Origin: Arthrobacter agilis
GTDB taxonomy: Bacteria; Actinomycetota; Actinomycetes; Actinomycetales; Micrococcaceae
DNA length: 64,000 bases
Reading direction: 5' to 3'
Assembly (NCBI RefSeq): GCF_002157505.1
Contig: NZ_NFSC01000022.1
Location: 1 to 64,000 of the forward strand
Part shown: in pieces, positions 15,953-24,441 of the stretch
How positions within the stretch are numbered: position 1 is the first letter of the stretch
Layout: the number at the start of each line of letters is the position of its first letter
Made by a program: the position numbers and the translations under genes
The notes under the pieces: generated by a model
Told to the model about the DNA's origin: nothing
The model's database searches: none
Seen by the model: the letters and a program-made list of their open reading frames with translations, nothing else

Positions 15953-17134
15953 CTACTGCTGTGCCTTGACAGCGCGGTGACGGCCACGGCCCGCAAGGAC
16001 CATACCGGCACCGAGAGCCAGGAGACCGGCACCGATGCCCCCGGCGATTTTCATGTTGTCATCGGTGCCCGTGTAGGCAAGCTGCCCTGTGCTCTCAGTG
16101 GCCCCGTCGTCATCGTTGGTCACGAAAACTCCACCGTTGCCGGTGTTGCTCCCGGTGCCCTCGTCAGTGCGGTTTCCTTCGGTATCCAGTTCACAGCCGA
16201 TACCGTCGCTGTCCCGGTCGAGACCGGCACGGAAGCCTTCTTCACCCAGGAGTATGGAGCGGCCCAGTACGTCCCGAACCTCGGCGCAGTTCTCGTAATA
16301 GACACCAACCGCTGCATGGTCGAGCACCGGGAGAACGTTGTCGGGGGCGTCCACGACGACAACCGGCGTAAAGGGCACTTCCACCGTCACGGGGACCTCT
16401 ACCTCGACAGGCACAACGACGACGGGAGTCTCCTCGACAGGAGCCTCCTCAACGGGGACTTCTTCGACAGGGACCTCTTCGACCGGCACCTCTTCGACAG
16501 GGACCTCTTCGACCGGCACCTCTTCGACCGGCACCTCTTCGACAGGGGTCTCCTCGACGGGAAGCTCGGGAGTCGGCTCCTCCGGGGTTTCAGGAGTCTC
16601 AGGGGTAGGGACCGCGGGAGTCTCCGGTACCTCGGGGGTTTCAGGGGTAGGGACCGCGGGAGTCTCCGGCGTCTCCGGTACCTCGGGGGTTTCGGGGGTA
16701 GGGACTGCGGGGGTTTCCGGAACCTCCGGGGTCGGGATCTCGGGAACCTCGGGTGCCTCGGGAGTCTCCGGGATGGGAGCGACGACGACAGGCACAGGAA
16801 CCAACGTGTAGGAGTAGTGAGAAATGTCCTTCCCGCTGGAGTGGCTGATCGTCACCTGTGACTGGGGGGTAGACAGATCGACCGTCTCGGGACCGTTGCC
16901 CTGGTTGGAGGATCCGGCCTTGACGCAGTAACTCGCAATGAGCTGTCCCTGCGGGGCAGTAATGGTGACCTGGGTGAGTCCTGGCTCCGTAACGTCCTGC
17001 TTGCCACTCGTACCTTCGCCACACACCTGTTCGACAGGTTCCGCCAGATGGCCTGTTGCGAACGCCGGGGCGACAGAAAACGTGCTGAGACCGGCAGTGA
17101 CGGCGAGGGCGAGTAGCCCTGTGCGCTTGTTCAT
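15953..17134 (-). CDS. Sortase-anchored surface protein with Pro/Glu repeats and Excalibur domain
   Basis: About 393 residues. A signal peptide ([20 protein letters not shown], ending PAFA) leads an N-terminal domain with two Cys. A long extended region follows, of PETPEVP-type repeats and then seven or so VEEVP pentapeptides. Next is an Excalibur calcium-binding motif ([13 protein letters not shown] with [10 protein letters not shown]). The C terminus has LAYTG, a hydrophobic helix and a basic tail, which fits the LAxTG sorting signal of class E sortases. ATG at 17134 is preferred over the open frame from 17251 because the signal peptide starts there. It is probably exposed on the cell wall on a stiff stalk. 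Confidence 0.88.
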   Translation of the reverse strand: MNKRTGLLALAVTAGLSTFSVAPAFATGHLAEPVEQVCGEGTSGKQDVTEPGLTQVTITAPQGQLIASYCVKAGSSNQGNGPETVDLSTPQSQVTISHSSGKDISHYSYTLVPVPVVVAPIPETPEAPEVPEIPTPEVPETPAVPTPETPEVPETPETPAVPTPETPEVPETPAVPTPETPETPEEPTPELPVEETPVEEVPVEEVPVEEVPVEEVPVEEVPVEEVPVEEAPVEETPVVVVPVEVEVPVTVEVPFTPVVVVDAPDNVLPVLDHAAVGVYYENCAEVRDVLGRSILLGEEGFRAGLDRDSDGIGCELDTEGNRTDEGTGSNTGNGGVFVTNDDDGATESTGQLAYTGTDDNMKIAGGIGAGLLALGAGMVLAGRGRHRAVKAQQ

Positions 17135-17595
17135 TTTTACCTGTTGTTTCTGTTGGTTGAGTTTGGCGCGGAGGGCGCCCCTCGCCGTGTCCGCTGAGGT
17201 CGACGTGGATTGCGACGACCGGTTTTTGTGCGGAACCGGTGGCGTGGACACTTTCCAAGTGAATGCAGAAGGCGCGGCCCCTCGCGCGAAGTAATCCGTC
17301 GTACAACACTCAATCTATGAACCCGGGGAGGAGGAAACAGGAGTGGCAACTACTCGTAAATTGCCAAGCTCATTGGAAAAGCAAGCAGTTACTACCCACC
17401 AATCGACTGTTGCCTACTTGAAAAACGAGAAGAAACTACTCGCATGGCAGCATTCATCGCCTTGGCGATGACCACCTGGGAAACCGACTGATCCTCCTGT
17501 TGACGCCGCGGCGGCGGCGGATGATCTCCGGTCCGGTCTTCGCTTGCGCGGCGGCAGGCGGAAATAATCTCTGCCTCCCCGTGGCTGGAAGGGAC
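17135..17595. promoter_or_regulatory. Divergent intergenic region without a gene
   Basis: These 461 bases lie between the minus-strand surface-protein gene and the plus-strand NmrA-type gene. The stretch 17340-17450 is A/T-richer than its surroundings and carries AACTACTCG-like words at about 17347 and 17431. It presumably holds both promoters. Open frames here have no family features. Confidence 0.4.
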
Positions 17596-18435
17596 ATGGA
17601 GCAGCGCATCGCAGTCACAGGTTCAACCGGCACCGTGGGTGGCCATGTCGCCCGCATCCTCGCTGCCGAGGGGGTGCCGCTGATCCTTCCGGTCCGGTCG
17701 CCGGACCGTGCGCAGCACCTGCCCGAGTCGGTCGTGCGCCAGACCACCTACGCGGACTTCGACGCCTCAGTTGAGTCACTCACCGGCGTCGACGTCCTGT
17801 TCATGGTGTCGGGCGCCGAGGAAGCGGACCGCGTCGCCACCCACCGCACCTTCATCGACGCGGCGAAGCAGGCGGGCGTCCGGCACATCGTCTACACCTC
17901 CTTCCTCGGCGCCGCCCCCGATGCGGCGTTCCTCCTCGGGCGCGACCACTGGTACACGGAGGAGCACATCCGCAGGTCCGGCATGTCGTGGACGTTCCTC
18001 CGCGACAACCTCTACCTCGATGTCGTGCCCGCCCTCGCGGAAGAGGGCGTCATCCGCGGACCGGCCGGGGACGGGCTGCTGTCCGCCGTAGCACAGGCCG
18101 ACGTCGCGCGTTCGGCCGCGGCGGTACTGCGGGCACCCGACGCGCATGTCGGCACGGCGTACCACCTCACCGGACCGGAAGCCTTCACCCTGGCCGAGGC
18201 CGCGGCACTCATCACCGAGCTCACGCCCGCCACCGTCCGGTTCGAGGACGAGACCTACGAGGAGGCCCTCGCGTCCCGCGCCCACCACGGCGCCCCGCGC
18301 TGGCTTGTGGAGGCCTGGGTCAGCACCTACACGGCCATCGCCCGTGGGGAGATGGCCGAGGTGACACCCGACGTCGCGCGCCTCACGGGACGCCGGCCGC
18401 TCAGCCTCCGAGACCTCCTCACGGCGAGGTCCTAG
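17596..18435 (+). CDS. NmrA-family NAD(P)-binding oxidoreductase (quinone-oxidoreductase-2-like)
   Basis: A 279-residue atypical SDR. It opens with IAVTGSTGTVGGHVARIL, the NAD(P)-binding GxxGxxG. The middle has VRHIVYTSFLGAAPDAAF, and the C-terminal substrate domain is helical. It lacks the YxxxK pair, as usual for NmrA and QorB proteins. The start at 17596 follows GGAAGGGA. Likely an NADPH sensor or quinone reductase in the cytoplasm. It ends 2 bases before the next gene. Confidence 0.82.
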   Translation: MEQRIAVTGSTGTVGGHVARILAAEGVPLILPVRSPDRAQHLPESVVRQTTYADFDASVESLTGVDVLFMVSGAEEADRVATHRTFIDAAKQAGVRHIVYTSFLGAAPDAAFLLGRDHWYTEEHIRRSGMSWTFLRDNLYLDVVPALAEEGVIRGPAGDGLLSAVAQADVARSAAAVLRAPDAHVGTAYHLTGPEAFTLAEAAALITELTPATVRFEDETYEEALASRAHHGAPRWLVEAWVSTYTAIARGEMAEVTPDVARLTGRRPLSLRDLLTARS

Positions 18436-18437
18436 GC

Positions 18438-19073
18438 ATGCGCAAGGACATCGTGCCGGACCCGGAAGCAAGCCGGACCTTCTACAAGTTCCTCACCTCC
18501 GTCGTCGTCCCGCGTCCCATCGCGTGGGTCTCGTCGACGTCCGCGGACGGGGTGGACAACCTCGCGCCGCATTCGTTCTTCACGGTCGCCTCGGTCAACC
18601 CGCCGATCGTCCAGTTCACCTCCGTGGGCCGCAAGGATTCCGTCCGCAACATCGAAGCCACGGGCGAGTTCGTGGTCAACTTCACGCCCGAGGACCTGTT
18701 CGAGGCCGTCAACGCCACCGGCACGAATTTCCCTCCCGACGTCAGCGAGTTCGACGCCGTCGGCCTCACGCGGGAGCCCAGCGCCACCGTGCGCCCGCCG
18801 CGCGTCCTCGAATCGCCCGTAGCCCTCGAGTGCCGGCTGCACCTGATCCAGGACATGGGCGACTGCACGCTCGTCTTCGGCGAGGTGCTGCACGCCGTGG
18901 TGTCCGAGGACGTGCTCGACGGCGCCCTGCCGGCCATCGACGCCCTCAAGCCGCTCTCGAGGCTCGGCAGGAACGAGTGGGGAACCGCGGGCAGGATCCG
19001 CACGATCACCCGCATCCCCGTCGGGGAATGGCCGGGACACTACCGCGCGCCCGGGGATCCCGGCGCGCACTGA
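18438..19073 (+). CDS. Flavin reductase-like (FMN-binding split-barrel) protein
   Basis: A 211-residue protein of the flavoredoxin/NTAB family. VVPRPIAWVSSTSADGVDNLAPHSFF is the typical flavin-binding strand-loop; PPIVQFTSVGRKDSVRNI and GEFVVNF follow. Members bind FMN and act as flavin reductases or hydrolase-like flavoproteins. The start at 18438 lies 2 bases after the previous stop, so the pair is co-transcribed. Confidence 0.82.
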   Translation: MRKDIVPDPEASRTFYKFLTSVVVPRPIAWVSSTSADGVDNLAPHSFFTVASVNPPIVQFTSVGRKDSVRNIEATGEFVVNFTPEDLFEAVNATGTNFPPDVSEFDAVGLTREPSATVRPPRVLESPVALECRLHLIQDMGDCTLVFGEVLHAVVSEDVLDGALPAIDALKPLSRLGRNEWGTAGRIRTITRIPVGEWPGHYRAPGDPGAH

Positions 19074-19130
19074 TCGGGGCGGCCCGGTATCAGGGGCCAT
19101 TCAGGGCGCTCCCGTAGAGTGAGGTCATCT

Positions 19131-19180
19131 GCGGGTTAGCACCCCACCCCGGCTGGGAAGCCTCCCGCGACCCCCAGGGA
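19131..19180 (+). promoter_or_regulatory. Possible structured 5' leader of the desaturase gene
   Basis: GCGGG (19131-19135) can pair with CCCGC (19164-19168), enclosing a small GGCT-GGGA-AGCC hairpin (19151-19162). TCCC at 19163-19166 could instead pair with GGGA at 19177-19180, which is part of the ribosome binding site of the desaturase. Two mutually exclusive folds are therefore possible. It matches no riboswitch that I know. Confidence 0.3.
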
Positions 19181-19184
19181 CCTC

Positions 19185-20267
19185 ATGAGCATTACCGCTG
19201 CCCCGCGCACCGTCCGCATCTCCAAGCCGAACGACATCGTCGCCTCCTACTCCGTCCTGCTCAAGCAGGTCCGCAAGGAAGGCCTCCTGAACCGCCGACG
19301 GCGCTTCTACGTCTCGGTGTTCGCGTTCCTGGCCCTGGCCATGGGCGCAGCATGGACGGGCTTCGCGCTCCTGGGCGACACGTGGTTCCAACTCCTGATC
19401 GCGGCCGCCCTCGGCGTGGTCCTCACGCAGGTCGCCTTCCTGGCCCACGAGGCGTCGCACCGCCAGATCTTTAGGACCCGGGGCGCCAACGACTGGTCCG
19501 GGCGCATCCTCGCCGCCGGCGTCGTCGGCATCAGCTACGCCTGGTGGATGGACAAGCACACCCGCCACCACAACGACCCCAACACCAGGGGCAAGGACCC
19601 GGACATCGAGGTGGACACCATCTCGTTCGTCGAGGAGGACGCCGCCAAGGCCCGCGGCCTCCGGGCGTGGATCACGCGCCGCCAGGGCTACCTCTTCTTT
19701 CCCCTCCTGACCATGGAGGGCATCAACCTGCACGCCCGCTCCATCAGCACGCTGTTCGCCCGCCGCACCATCAAAGGCCGCTGGGTGGAACTGGCGCTGC
19801 TCGGCGCACGGTTCGGCGCCTACCTCGGCATCCTGTTCTGGTTCCTCCCCGTCGGCATGGCCTTCGCCTTTTTGGGCGTCCAGCTGGCCGTATTCGGCAT
19901 CTACATGGGTGCGAGCTTCGCGCCGAACCACAAGGGCATGCCCGTGGTGCCCCGGGACAGCAAGCTGGACTTCTTCCAGAAGCAGGTCCTCACCTCGCGC
20001 AACATCCGCGGCGGCTCCTTCGTCAACAACGCCTTCGGTGGCCTGAACTTCCAGATCGAGCACCACCTCTTCCCGGACATGCCGCGCCCGCACCTCCGCC
20101 GCGCCGCCGTGATCGTGCGGGAGCACTGCGAGCGGCTCCGCGTGCCCTACACCGAGGTGGGCGTCGCGGCGTCCTACGGTGCCGTGGTGTCCTACCTGAA
20201 CCGCGTCGGCCTCGCCGCACGCAATCCCTTCGACTGCCCTCTGGTCAACCGCTTCCGCCGGGTCTGA
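19185..20267 (+). CDS. Membrane fatty acid (acyl-CoA/acyl-lipid) desaturase
   Basis: A 360-residue integral di-iron enzyme. The three histidine boxes are visible: HEASH (about residue 90), HTRHHN (about residue 125) and QIEHHLF (about residue 288). Hydrophobic pairs lie before the first box and between the second and third. It introduces double bonds into membrane acyl chains with oxygen and an electron donor. ATG at 19185 follows AGGGA. The leader at 19131-19180 may regulate it. Confidence 0.92.
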   Translation: MSITAAPRTVRISKPNDIVASYSVLLKQVRKEGLLNRRRRFYVSVFAFLALAMGAAWTGFALLGDTWFQLLIAAALGVVLTQVAFLAHEASHRQIFRTRGANDWSGRILAAGVVGISYAWWMDKHTRHHNDPNTRGKDPDIEVDTISFVEEDAAKARGLRAWITRRQGYLFFPLLTMEGINLHARSISTLFARRTIKGRWVELALLGARFGAYLGILFWFLPVGMAFAFLGVQLAVFGIYMGASFAPNHKGMPVVPRDSKLDFFQKQVLTSRNIRGGSFVNNAFGGLNFQIEHHLFPDMPRPHLRRAAVIVREHCERLRVPYTEVGVAASYGAVVSYLNRVGLAARNPFDCPLVNRFRRV

Positions 20268-20342
20268 GTACCACGCGGGGAGGCTGCAGCAGGAATACTA
20301 AGGGTGCTTTCTACTGCACCCGCGAGCCGTTACTGTGGATGG

Positions 20343-20573
20343 ATGTTCTTCCTCTTCGGCCTCACCACACGTGAGCACCTCCAGTTCACCCGCTCCGCCT
20401 CCTGCCGTTACTGCAGGATGCACGCGCCGCAGCAGGTGATCCAGCGCAAGACGAAGCTCTCGGTGTTCTTCATCCCGCTCCTCACCCTCAAGAAGACCCG
20501 ACTGCAGGTCTGCACCAACTGCGGCGGCACCTCGAGGATCAGCGGCTCGGAGCAGCGCGCCCTGGCCTACTAG
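20343..20573 (+). CDS. Small zinc-ribbon protein
   Basis: A 76-residue protein. Cys pairs CRYC and CTNC frame a basic linker (KTKLSVFFIPLLTLKKTR) and form a probable zinc ribbon. The N-terminal MFFLFG is hydrophobic. This small family is common in actinobacteria with no assigned role. An upstream in-frame TTG or ATG exists, but 20343 gives the usual N terminus. Confidence 0.72.
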   Translation: MFFLFGLTTREHLQFTRSASCRYCRMHAPQQVIQRKTKLSVFFIPLLTLKKTRLQVCTNCGGTSRISGSEQRALAY

Positions 20574-20591
20574 CGGACGAGCAGTTCCGGA

Positions 20592-21440
20592 CTAGGCGTT
20601 CCAGAGCCCGTAGGAATCCGCGAGCGAGGAGATCTTCTGTGCCCGCGCGAGACGCGGCAGATAGGACCCGTCGCCGACGACGGCGCCCGCGGCATGCTCC
20701 CGCAGAAGTTCGGCGGCCCAACTGATCTCGGACTCGCTCGGCGACAGCCCGCGGTTGATCGTGTCGGCCGCGTCCGGCCGCAGGCAGAGCTTGCCGGTCA
20801 TGCCCATCGAGGCGGTGACCTTGCAGGCTTCGAGCAGTTCGTCGCCCAATGCGCCGACGGTCGGACCGTCGATCGGGCCGGGCAGTTGCCCGACACGGGA
20901 TGCCACGACGAGCTTGGAGCGCGCGTAGGCGAGCGCCATCGGCTCGTCCGATGCTCCCGTGTCGCGGCGGAAGTCGCCGACGCCGAAGGCGAGGCGGAAC
21001 GTGCCGGGAGCGCTGGCGATCGCCGTCGCGTTCTCGATGCCGAGGGCGGATTCGACAAGGGCGAGGACGGGCGTCCCCGCCTGCAGGCGCATGGCCGTAT
21101 GAGTGACCTGCTCGGGCTTCTCCGTCATGGCGAGCATGACTCCACGCAGGCCGGGCGCCTTGGACAGGGCAGCTAGGTCATCGGCCCAGTACTCGGTCTC
21201 GATGCCGTTGACGCGCACCCACGCGGTCATGCCGGTGGACAGCGCCTCGACAACGCGCTCCCGGGCCTCGGCCTTGCCTGCAGCGGGGACGGCGTCCTCG
21301 ATGTCGAACACCACGGAATCCGCCTCCGACGTGAGGGCAGGGATGAAGTTGTCCTCGGAAGCAGCGGAGGCCAGGAGCCAGGATCGGGAGAGCTTGGCGG
21401 GGAGCGCGGCTGCGCGGCTGTTTCTGAGGGAAGAGGCCAT
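20592..21440 (-). CDS. CoA ester lyase, HpcH/HpaI-CitE family
   Basis: A 282-residue TIM-barrel lyase. The Mg-binding acidic motif is in VVFDIEDAVPAAGKAEAR, the Arg of RVNGIET follows, and a Glu lies in LALVESALGIENA. CitE-like enzymes cleave or hydrolyse malyl- or citramalyl-CoA-type esters. The start is uncertain: ATG at 21440 gives the typical N terminus, while a 10-residue-longer frame starts at 21470. It is divergent from an MHS permease and shares its promoter gap. Confidence 0.82.
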   Translation of the reverse strand: MASSLRNSRAAALPAKLSRSWLLASAASEDNFIPALTSEADSVVFDIEDAVPAAGKAEARERVVEALSTGMTAWVRVNGIETEYWADDLAALSKAPGLRGVMLAMTEKPEQVTHTAMRLQAGTPVLALVESALGIENATAIASAPGTFRLAFGVGDFRRDTGASDEPMALAYARSKLVVASRVGQLPGPIDGPTVGALGDELLEACKVTASMGMTGKLCLRPDAADTINRGLSPSESEISWAAELLREHAAGAVVGDGSYLPRLARAQKISSLADSYGLWNA

Positions 21441-21757
21441 CCTCAAACAGTACTGAGGACTGCCGCGCATTATCCAACGGAGACGCCCTGGACCGCGTGA
21501 ACACTACGACCAAAACAGGCCGGCCGGAGCCGGATGGACACGACGAGCCGGCTCCCGCACCCTTGACCCGCGGAGGGGTCGGGCCTACCATTCGTATACG
21601 ATCCGTACTCAACGCGGAGCACGCAGGTCGGGCCGCCTCCTTGGGTAAGCCCTCGCGGGAGTGCTCGTCGTCCCCTTTGCCCGCCCGATACGCCTCGGAG
21701 TGACATCCGATGCCCGCCCGTAGCACCAGCCGTCGTCAGAAAACAAGGGAGTTTTTC
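21441..21757. promoter_or_regulatory. Divergent promoter region of CitE-like lyase and MHS permease
   Basis: These 317 bases hold no gene. A plausible plus-strand promoter has TTGACC at 21563-21568, a 17-bp spacer and TACCAT at 21586-21591. A near-palindrome ATTCGTATACGAT (21590-21602, core CGTATACG) overlaps its -10 end. Such cores are common in GntR/FCD operators, so repression of the permease is likely. Confidence 0.5.
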
Positions 21758-23119
21758 ATGGCACTCGCGTCCGAACATACCGACCCCGGAAGCGGAACCC
21801 GCATGAGCGCTGCGGACCGCAAGGTCCTGGCCGGAACGATGGTCGGCACCACCATCGAGTGGTACGACTTCTTCATCTTCGCCCAGGCTGCAGGCCTTGT
21901 GTTTGCGAGCCTGTACTTCGGGCCCCTCGAGGGCGAGAGCCCGGGCCTCGCCCAACTCGTCTCCTGGGCGACAATCGGCATCAGCTTCTTCTTCCGGCCC
22001 CTGGGCGCCGTCGTCGCCGGGCGGCTCGGCGACCGGATCGGGCGCAAGGCGATGCTGGTGTTCACCCTGGTCATGATGGGTTCCGCCACCGCCCTGATCG
22101 GCCTGCTGCCCACCTACGCGCAGATCGGCGTCTGGGCTCCGATCCTGCTCATGCTGCTGCGCATCCTCCAGGGCTTCTCCGCCGGTGGTGAGTGGGGCGG
22201 CGCGGCCCTGATGGCCGTCGAGCACGCACCGGTGGACAAACGCGGCTTCTGGGGCGCCTACCCGCAGATCGGCGTGCCGGTCGGCATGATCCTGGCAACG
22301 CTCGTCCTGTTCGTGCTGCGCAGCTCCATGAGCCCGGAGGCGTTCCTCGCCTGGGGTTGGCGCGTCCCGTTCCTGCTGTCCGTCGTCCTGATCGTCATCG
22401 GCTACTTCATCCGCGCCGCCGTCGCCGAGAGCCCCGTCTTCAAGCGCATGATCGAGCGCAAGCGGGACACCGCCACCCCGCTGCGTAGCCTCCTCAGGAC
22501 CAACAAGCGCCAGGTGATCCTCTCCGCCGTCATCTTCATCGGCAATAATGCCGCCGGCTACCTCGTGATCGCCTTCCTCTCCTCGTACGCGCAGAAGAGC
22601 CTGGGCATGCCCGGAGCGCCCGTCCTCCTGGCGACCCTCCTGGCGTCGTTCGGTTGGCTCATCTTCACGCTGTACGGAGGCATCCTCTCGGACAGGATCG
22701 GCCGCGTCCGTACCTTCCAGATCGGCTACGCGCTCATCTTCGTCTGGATGATCCCGATGTTCCTGATGATCGACACACGGAACATCTGGGCCTACGGCAT
22801 CGCCATCTTCATCCTCACCATCGGTCTCGGCCTCTCCTACGGACCCATGTCAGCCATGTACGCGGAGATGTTCCCCGCGAACGTCCGCTACTCCGGCATC
22901 GGCATCGGCTACGCCCTGGGCGCCATCCTGGGCGGTGCCTTCGCTCCCCTGATCGCCCAGGCCCTGCTCGGCAGCACCGGATGGTCGGGGTCCATCGGGC
23001 TGTACATCATGGCCCTGTGCGCCATCTCGTTCATCGGGGCCAGCCTGGTGAAGGAGACCAGGGGTGCGCCCCTCGAAGCGGACAGGAGCTCCGCGGGCGC
23101 CGAGGGCACCGCCCGCTAG
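21758..23119 (+). CDS. MFS transporter, metabolite:H+ symporter (MHS) family
   Basis: A 453-residue twelve-helix symporter. It has GTMVGTTIEWYDFFIF, the GRLGDRIGRKAML loop and GFSAGGEWGGAALMAVEHAP. The ATG at 21758 follows AAGGGAG; the open frame extends further upstream without support. It resembles the island's MHS protein at 8393-9718, but codon use is the high-GC type of the chromosome. Probable substrate is a carboxylate, maybe one processed by the divergent CitE-like lyase. Confidence 0.9.
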   Translation: MALASEHTDPGSGTRMSAADRKVLAGTMVGTTIEWYDFFIFAQAAGLVFASLYFGPLEGESPGLAQLVSWATIGISFFFRPLGAVVAGRLGDRIGRKAMLVFTLVMMGSATALIGLLPTYAQIGVWAPILLMLLRILQGFSAGGEWGGAALMAVEHAPVDKRGFWGAYPQIGVPVGMILATLVLFVLRSSMSPEAFLAWGWRVPFLLSVVLIVIGYFIRAAVAESPVFKRMIERKRDTATPLRSLLRTNKRQVILSAVIFIGNNAAGYLVIAFLSSYAQKSLGMPGAPVLLATLLASFGWLIFTLYGGILSDRIGRVRTFQIGYALIFVWMIPMFLMIDTRNIWAYGIAIFILTIGLGLSYGPMSAMYAEMFPANVRYSGIGIGYALGAILGGAFAPLIAQALLGSTGWSGSIGLYIMALCAISFIGASLVKETRGAPLEADRSSAGAEGTAR

Positions 23120-23163
23120 GACGGTCCGGCAGGCGGCGGCAGCGAACTCGCCTTCCGTCGCCT

Positions 23164-23182
23164 GCCAGGCACCACGCCTGGC
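23164..23182. terminator. Hairpin after MHS permease
   Basis: GCCAGGC at 23164-23170 and GCCTGGC at 23176-23182 form a perfect 7-bp stem with a 5-base loop. It overlaps the right arm of a second stem (GGCAGGCG at 23128-23135 with CGCCTGCC at 23159-23166). It lies between convergent genes and could stop transcription from either side. Confidence 0.45.
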
Positions 23183-23271
23183 CGGGCCGCTGCTCGACTG
23201 CAAGGTTTCACGCAGGTCGTCGCGCCCTATATGCAGGAGATCGTGGCCGCTGCTACCGGCGCCCGCTGAGG

Positions 23272-23838
23272 TCAGCGCCTCACCCGGTAGCGAGAGGTGA
23301 CGACGCCGGAGCCGAAGACACGGCTCCCGATGAGCTCGAGGTCCGTCCGGCGCTGGTGGCGCGGGAAGAACGGGCGCCCGCCACCGACCAGCACCGGGTG
23401 GACCCTGACCCGGTACTCGTCGATGAGGCCCAGTGCCGCCGCCTCCTCGGCGAGCGCGGCGCCTCCGATCGCGATGTCTCCCTCCTCCGGCTCCGCTCGC
23501 AGGCGCTCGATCTCCTGCGACAGACTGCCCGACGCCAGGCGGGTGTTGCTTCCCCGGACTGCGGTGAGCGAGTGGGAGAACACCACCTTCGGGAGTGATT
23601 TCCAGAGCGCGGTCCACTCGCGGTCCGCCTCATCGATCGACGACTCCTGGTCGGCGGTCTCCCAGTACAGCATCGTCTCGTAGAGTCGGCGCCCCAGCAG
23701 GTGGGCCCCGATCGTGCGGATCTCGTCGATGGCCGACCGGAAAACCTCCTCATCCGGCGTCGTGAAGTCGAAGCCCCCATCCGGACCGACGATGTAGCCG
23801 TCCAGGGAGACCCCCATCGAATAGGTGACAGTACGCAT
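23272..23838 (-). CDS. Dihydrofolate-reductase-family protein (RibD C-terminal-like)
   Basis: A 188-residue protein of the DHFR/RibD-C fold. It has TYSMGVSLDGYIVGPDGGFD at the N terminus, HLLGRRLYETM, then GDIAIGGAALAEEA, GLIDEYRVRVHPVLVGGGRPFF. These conserved stretches bind NADPH. Such proteins are common, stand-alone and of unclear substrate; they are not the essential FolA. Confidence 0.85.
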   Translation of the reverse strand: MRTVTYSMGVSLDGYIVGPDGGFDFTTPDEEVFRSAIDEIRTIGAHLLGRRLYETMLYWETADQESSIDEADREWTALWKSLPKVVFSHSLTAVRGSNTRLASGSLSQEIERLRAEPEEGDIAIGGAALAEEAAALGLIDEYRVRVHPVLVGGGRPFFPRHQRRTDLELIGSRVFGSGVVTSRYRVRR

Positions 23839-23928
23839 CAGATCTCTCCTCCGTGGTAGGTCAGGACTCAGCTCCTTGCACCCGCGTCCGGTCGTGCTGC
23901 GGCTGTGCTTCCACGCCAGGCTCCGTCG

Positions 23929-24198
23929 TCAGCGCCGGATCCCTTTCCAGAAGTACAGGATCGGGCCGAAGAAGTTGATCGCTATCACGGCGGCCCACGT
24001 GCCCCTGTTGCCGTTCACCTGGCCCCTGGGGCGTGTTGCCAGGTCTACCCAGGCGGAGGCCGCCAGGGACAGTTGCAGGGAGGCGAGGACCAGCACCCTC
24101 GCCTTCTGCCTGCCCGTCAGGTCGCCCCAACGCTGTCGGCCGGACCCCTTCGCCTTTCGGCCAGGCGCTGTCCGGGTAGGTGCTGTGCGGTCAACCAT
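23929..24198 (-). CDS. Small membrane protein with PLDc_N-like domain
   Basis: An 89-residue protein. A basic N terminus is followed by two hydrophobic helices (VLVLASLQLSLAASAW and GTWAAVIAINFFGPILYFW) ending in KGIRR. This matches the PLDc_N (phospholipase D nuclease N-terminal) hairpin found alone in many actinobacterial small proteins. The start at 24198 is chosen because the open frame upstream is antisense-like and lacks a binding site. Confidence 0.6.
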   Translation of the reverse strand: MVDRTAPTRTAPGRKAKGSGRQRWGDLTGRQKARVLVLASLQLSLAASAWVDLATRPRGQVNGNRGTWAAVIAINFFGPILYFWKGIRR

Positions 24199-24441
24199 GG
24201 GCGTCTCCCACGTCGGCGCCCATGACGGAAGCGGCGTGGAGCGTCGTTCCCGGTGCACAGGCAGGGCGGAACCTTCGGGTGCCCATTCCACCACGTGCCC
24301 GAGGTCCACCACCATGCTGCGGGCGGAGGTTTTCGGGGACGAACAGGAGGGACAGCCCCCACCTCGCGGGAGAAGGGAGTACTACAGTGAAATACCGCGA
24401 ACCTTCCACTCGCGGCACACCAGTCGCCACAGGAGAAACGC

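Noticed and set aside
16338-16811. Plus-strand frame rich in Gly/Ser/Thr repeats (SSTGTSSTG) that looks like a surface protein
   Set aside because: It is the complement of the VEEVP and PETPEVP repeats of the real minus-strand gene and has no signal peptide or start signal.
17340-17450. ydaO-type (c-di-AMP) riboswitch upstream of the surface protein
   Set aside because: Considered because cell-wall genes of actinobacteria often carry it, but the conserved core sequences could not be found.
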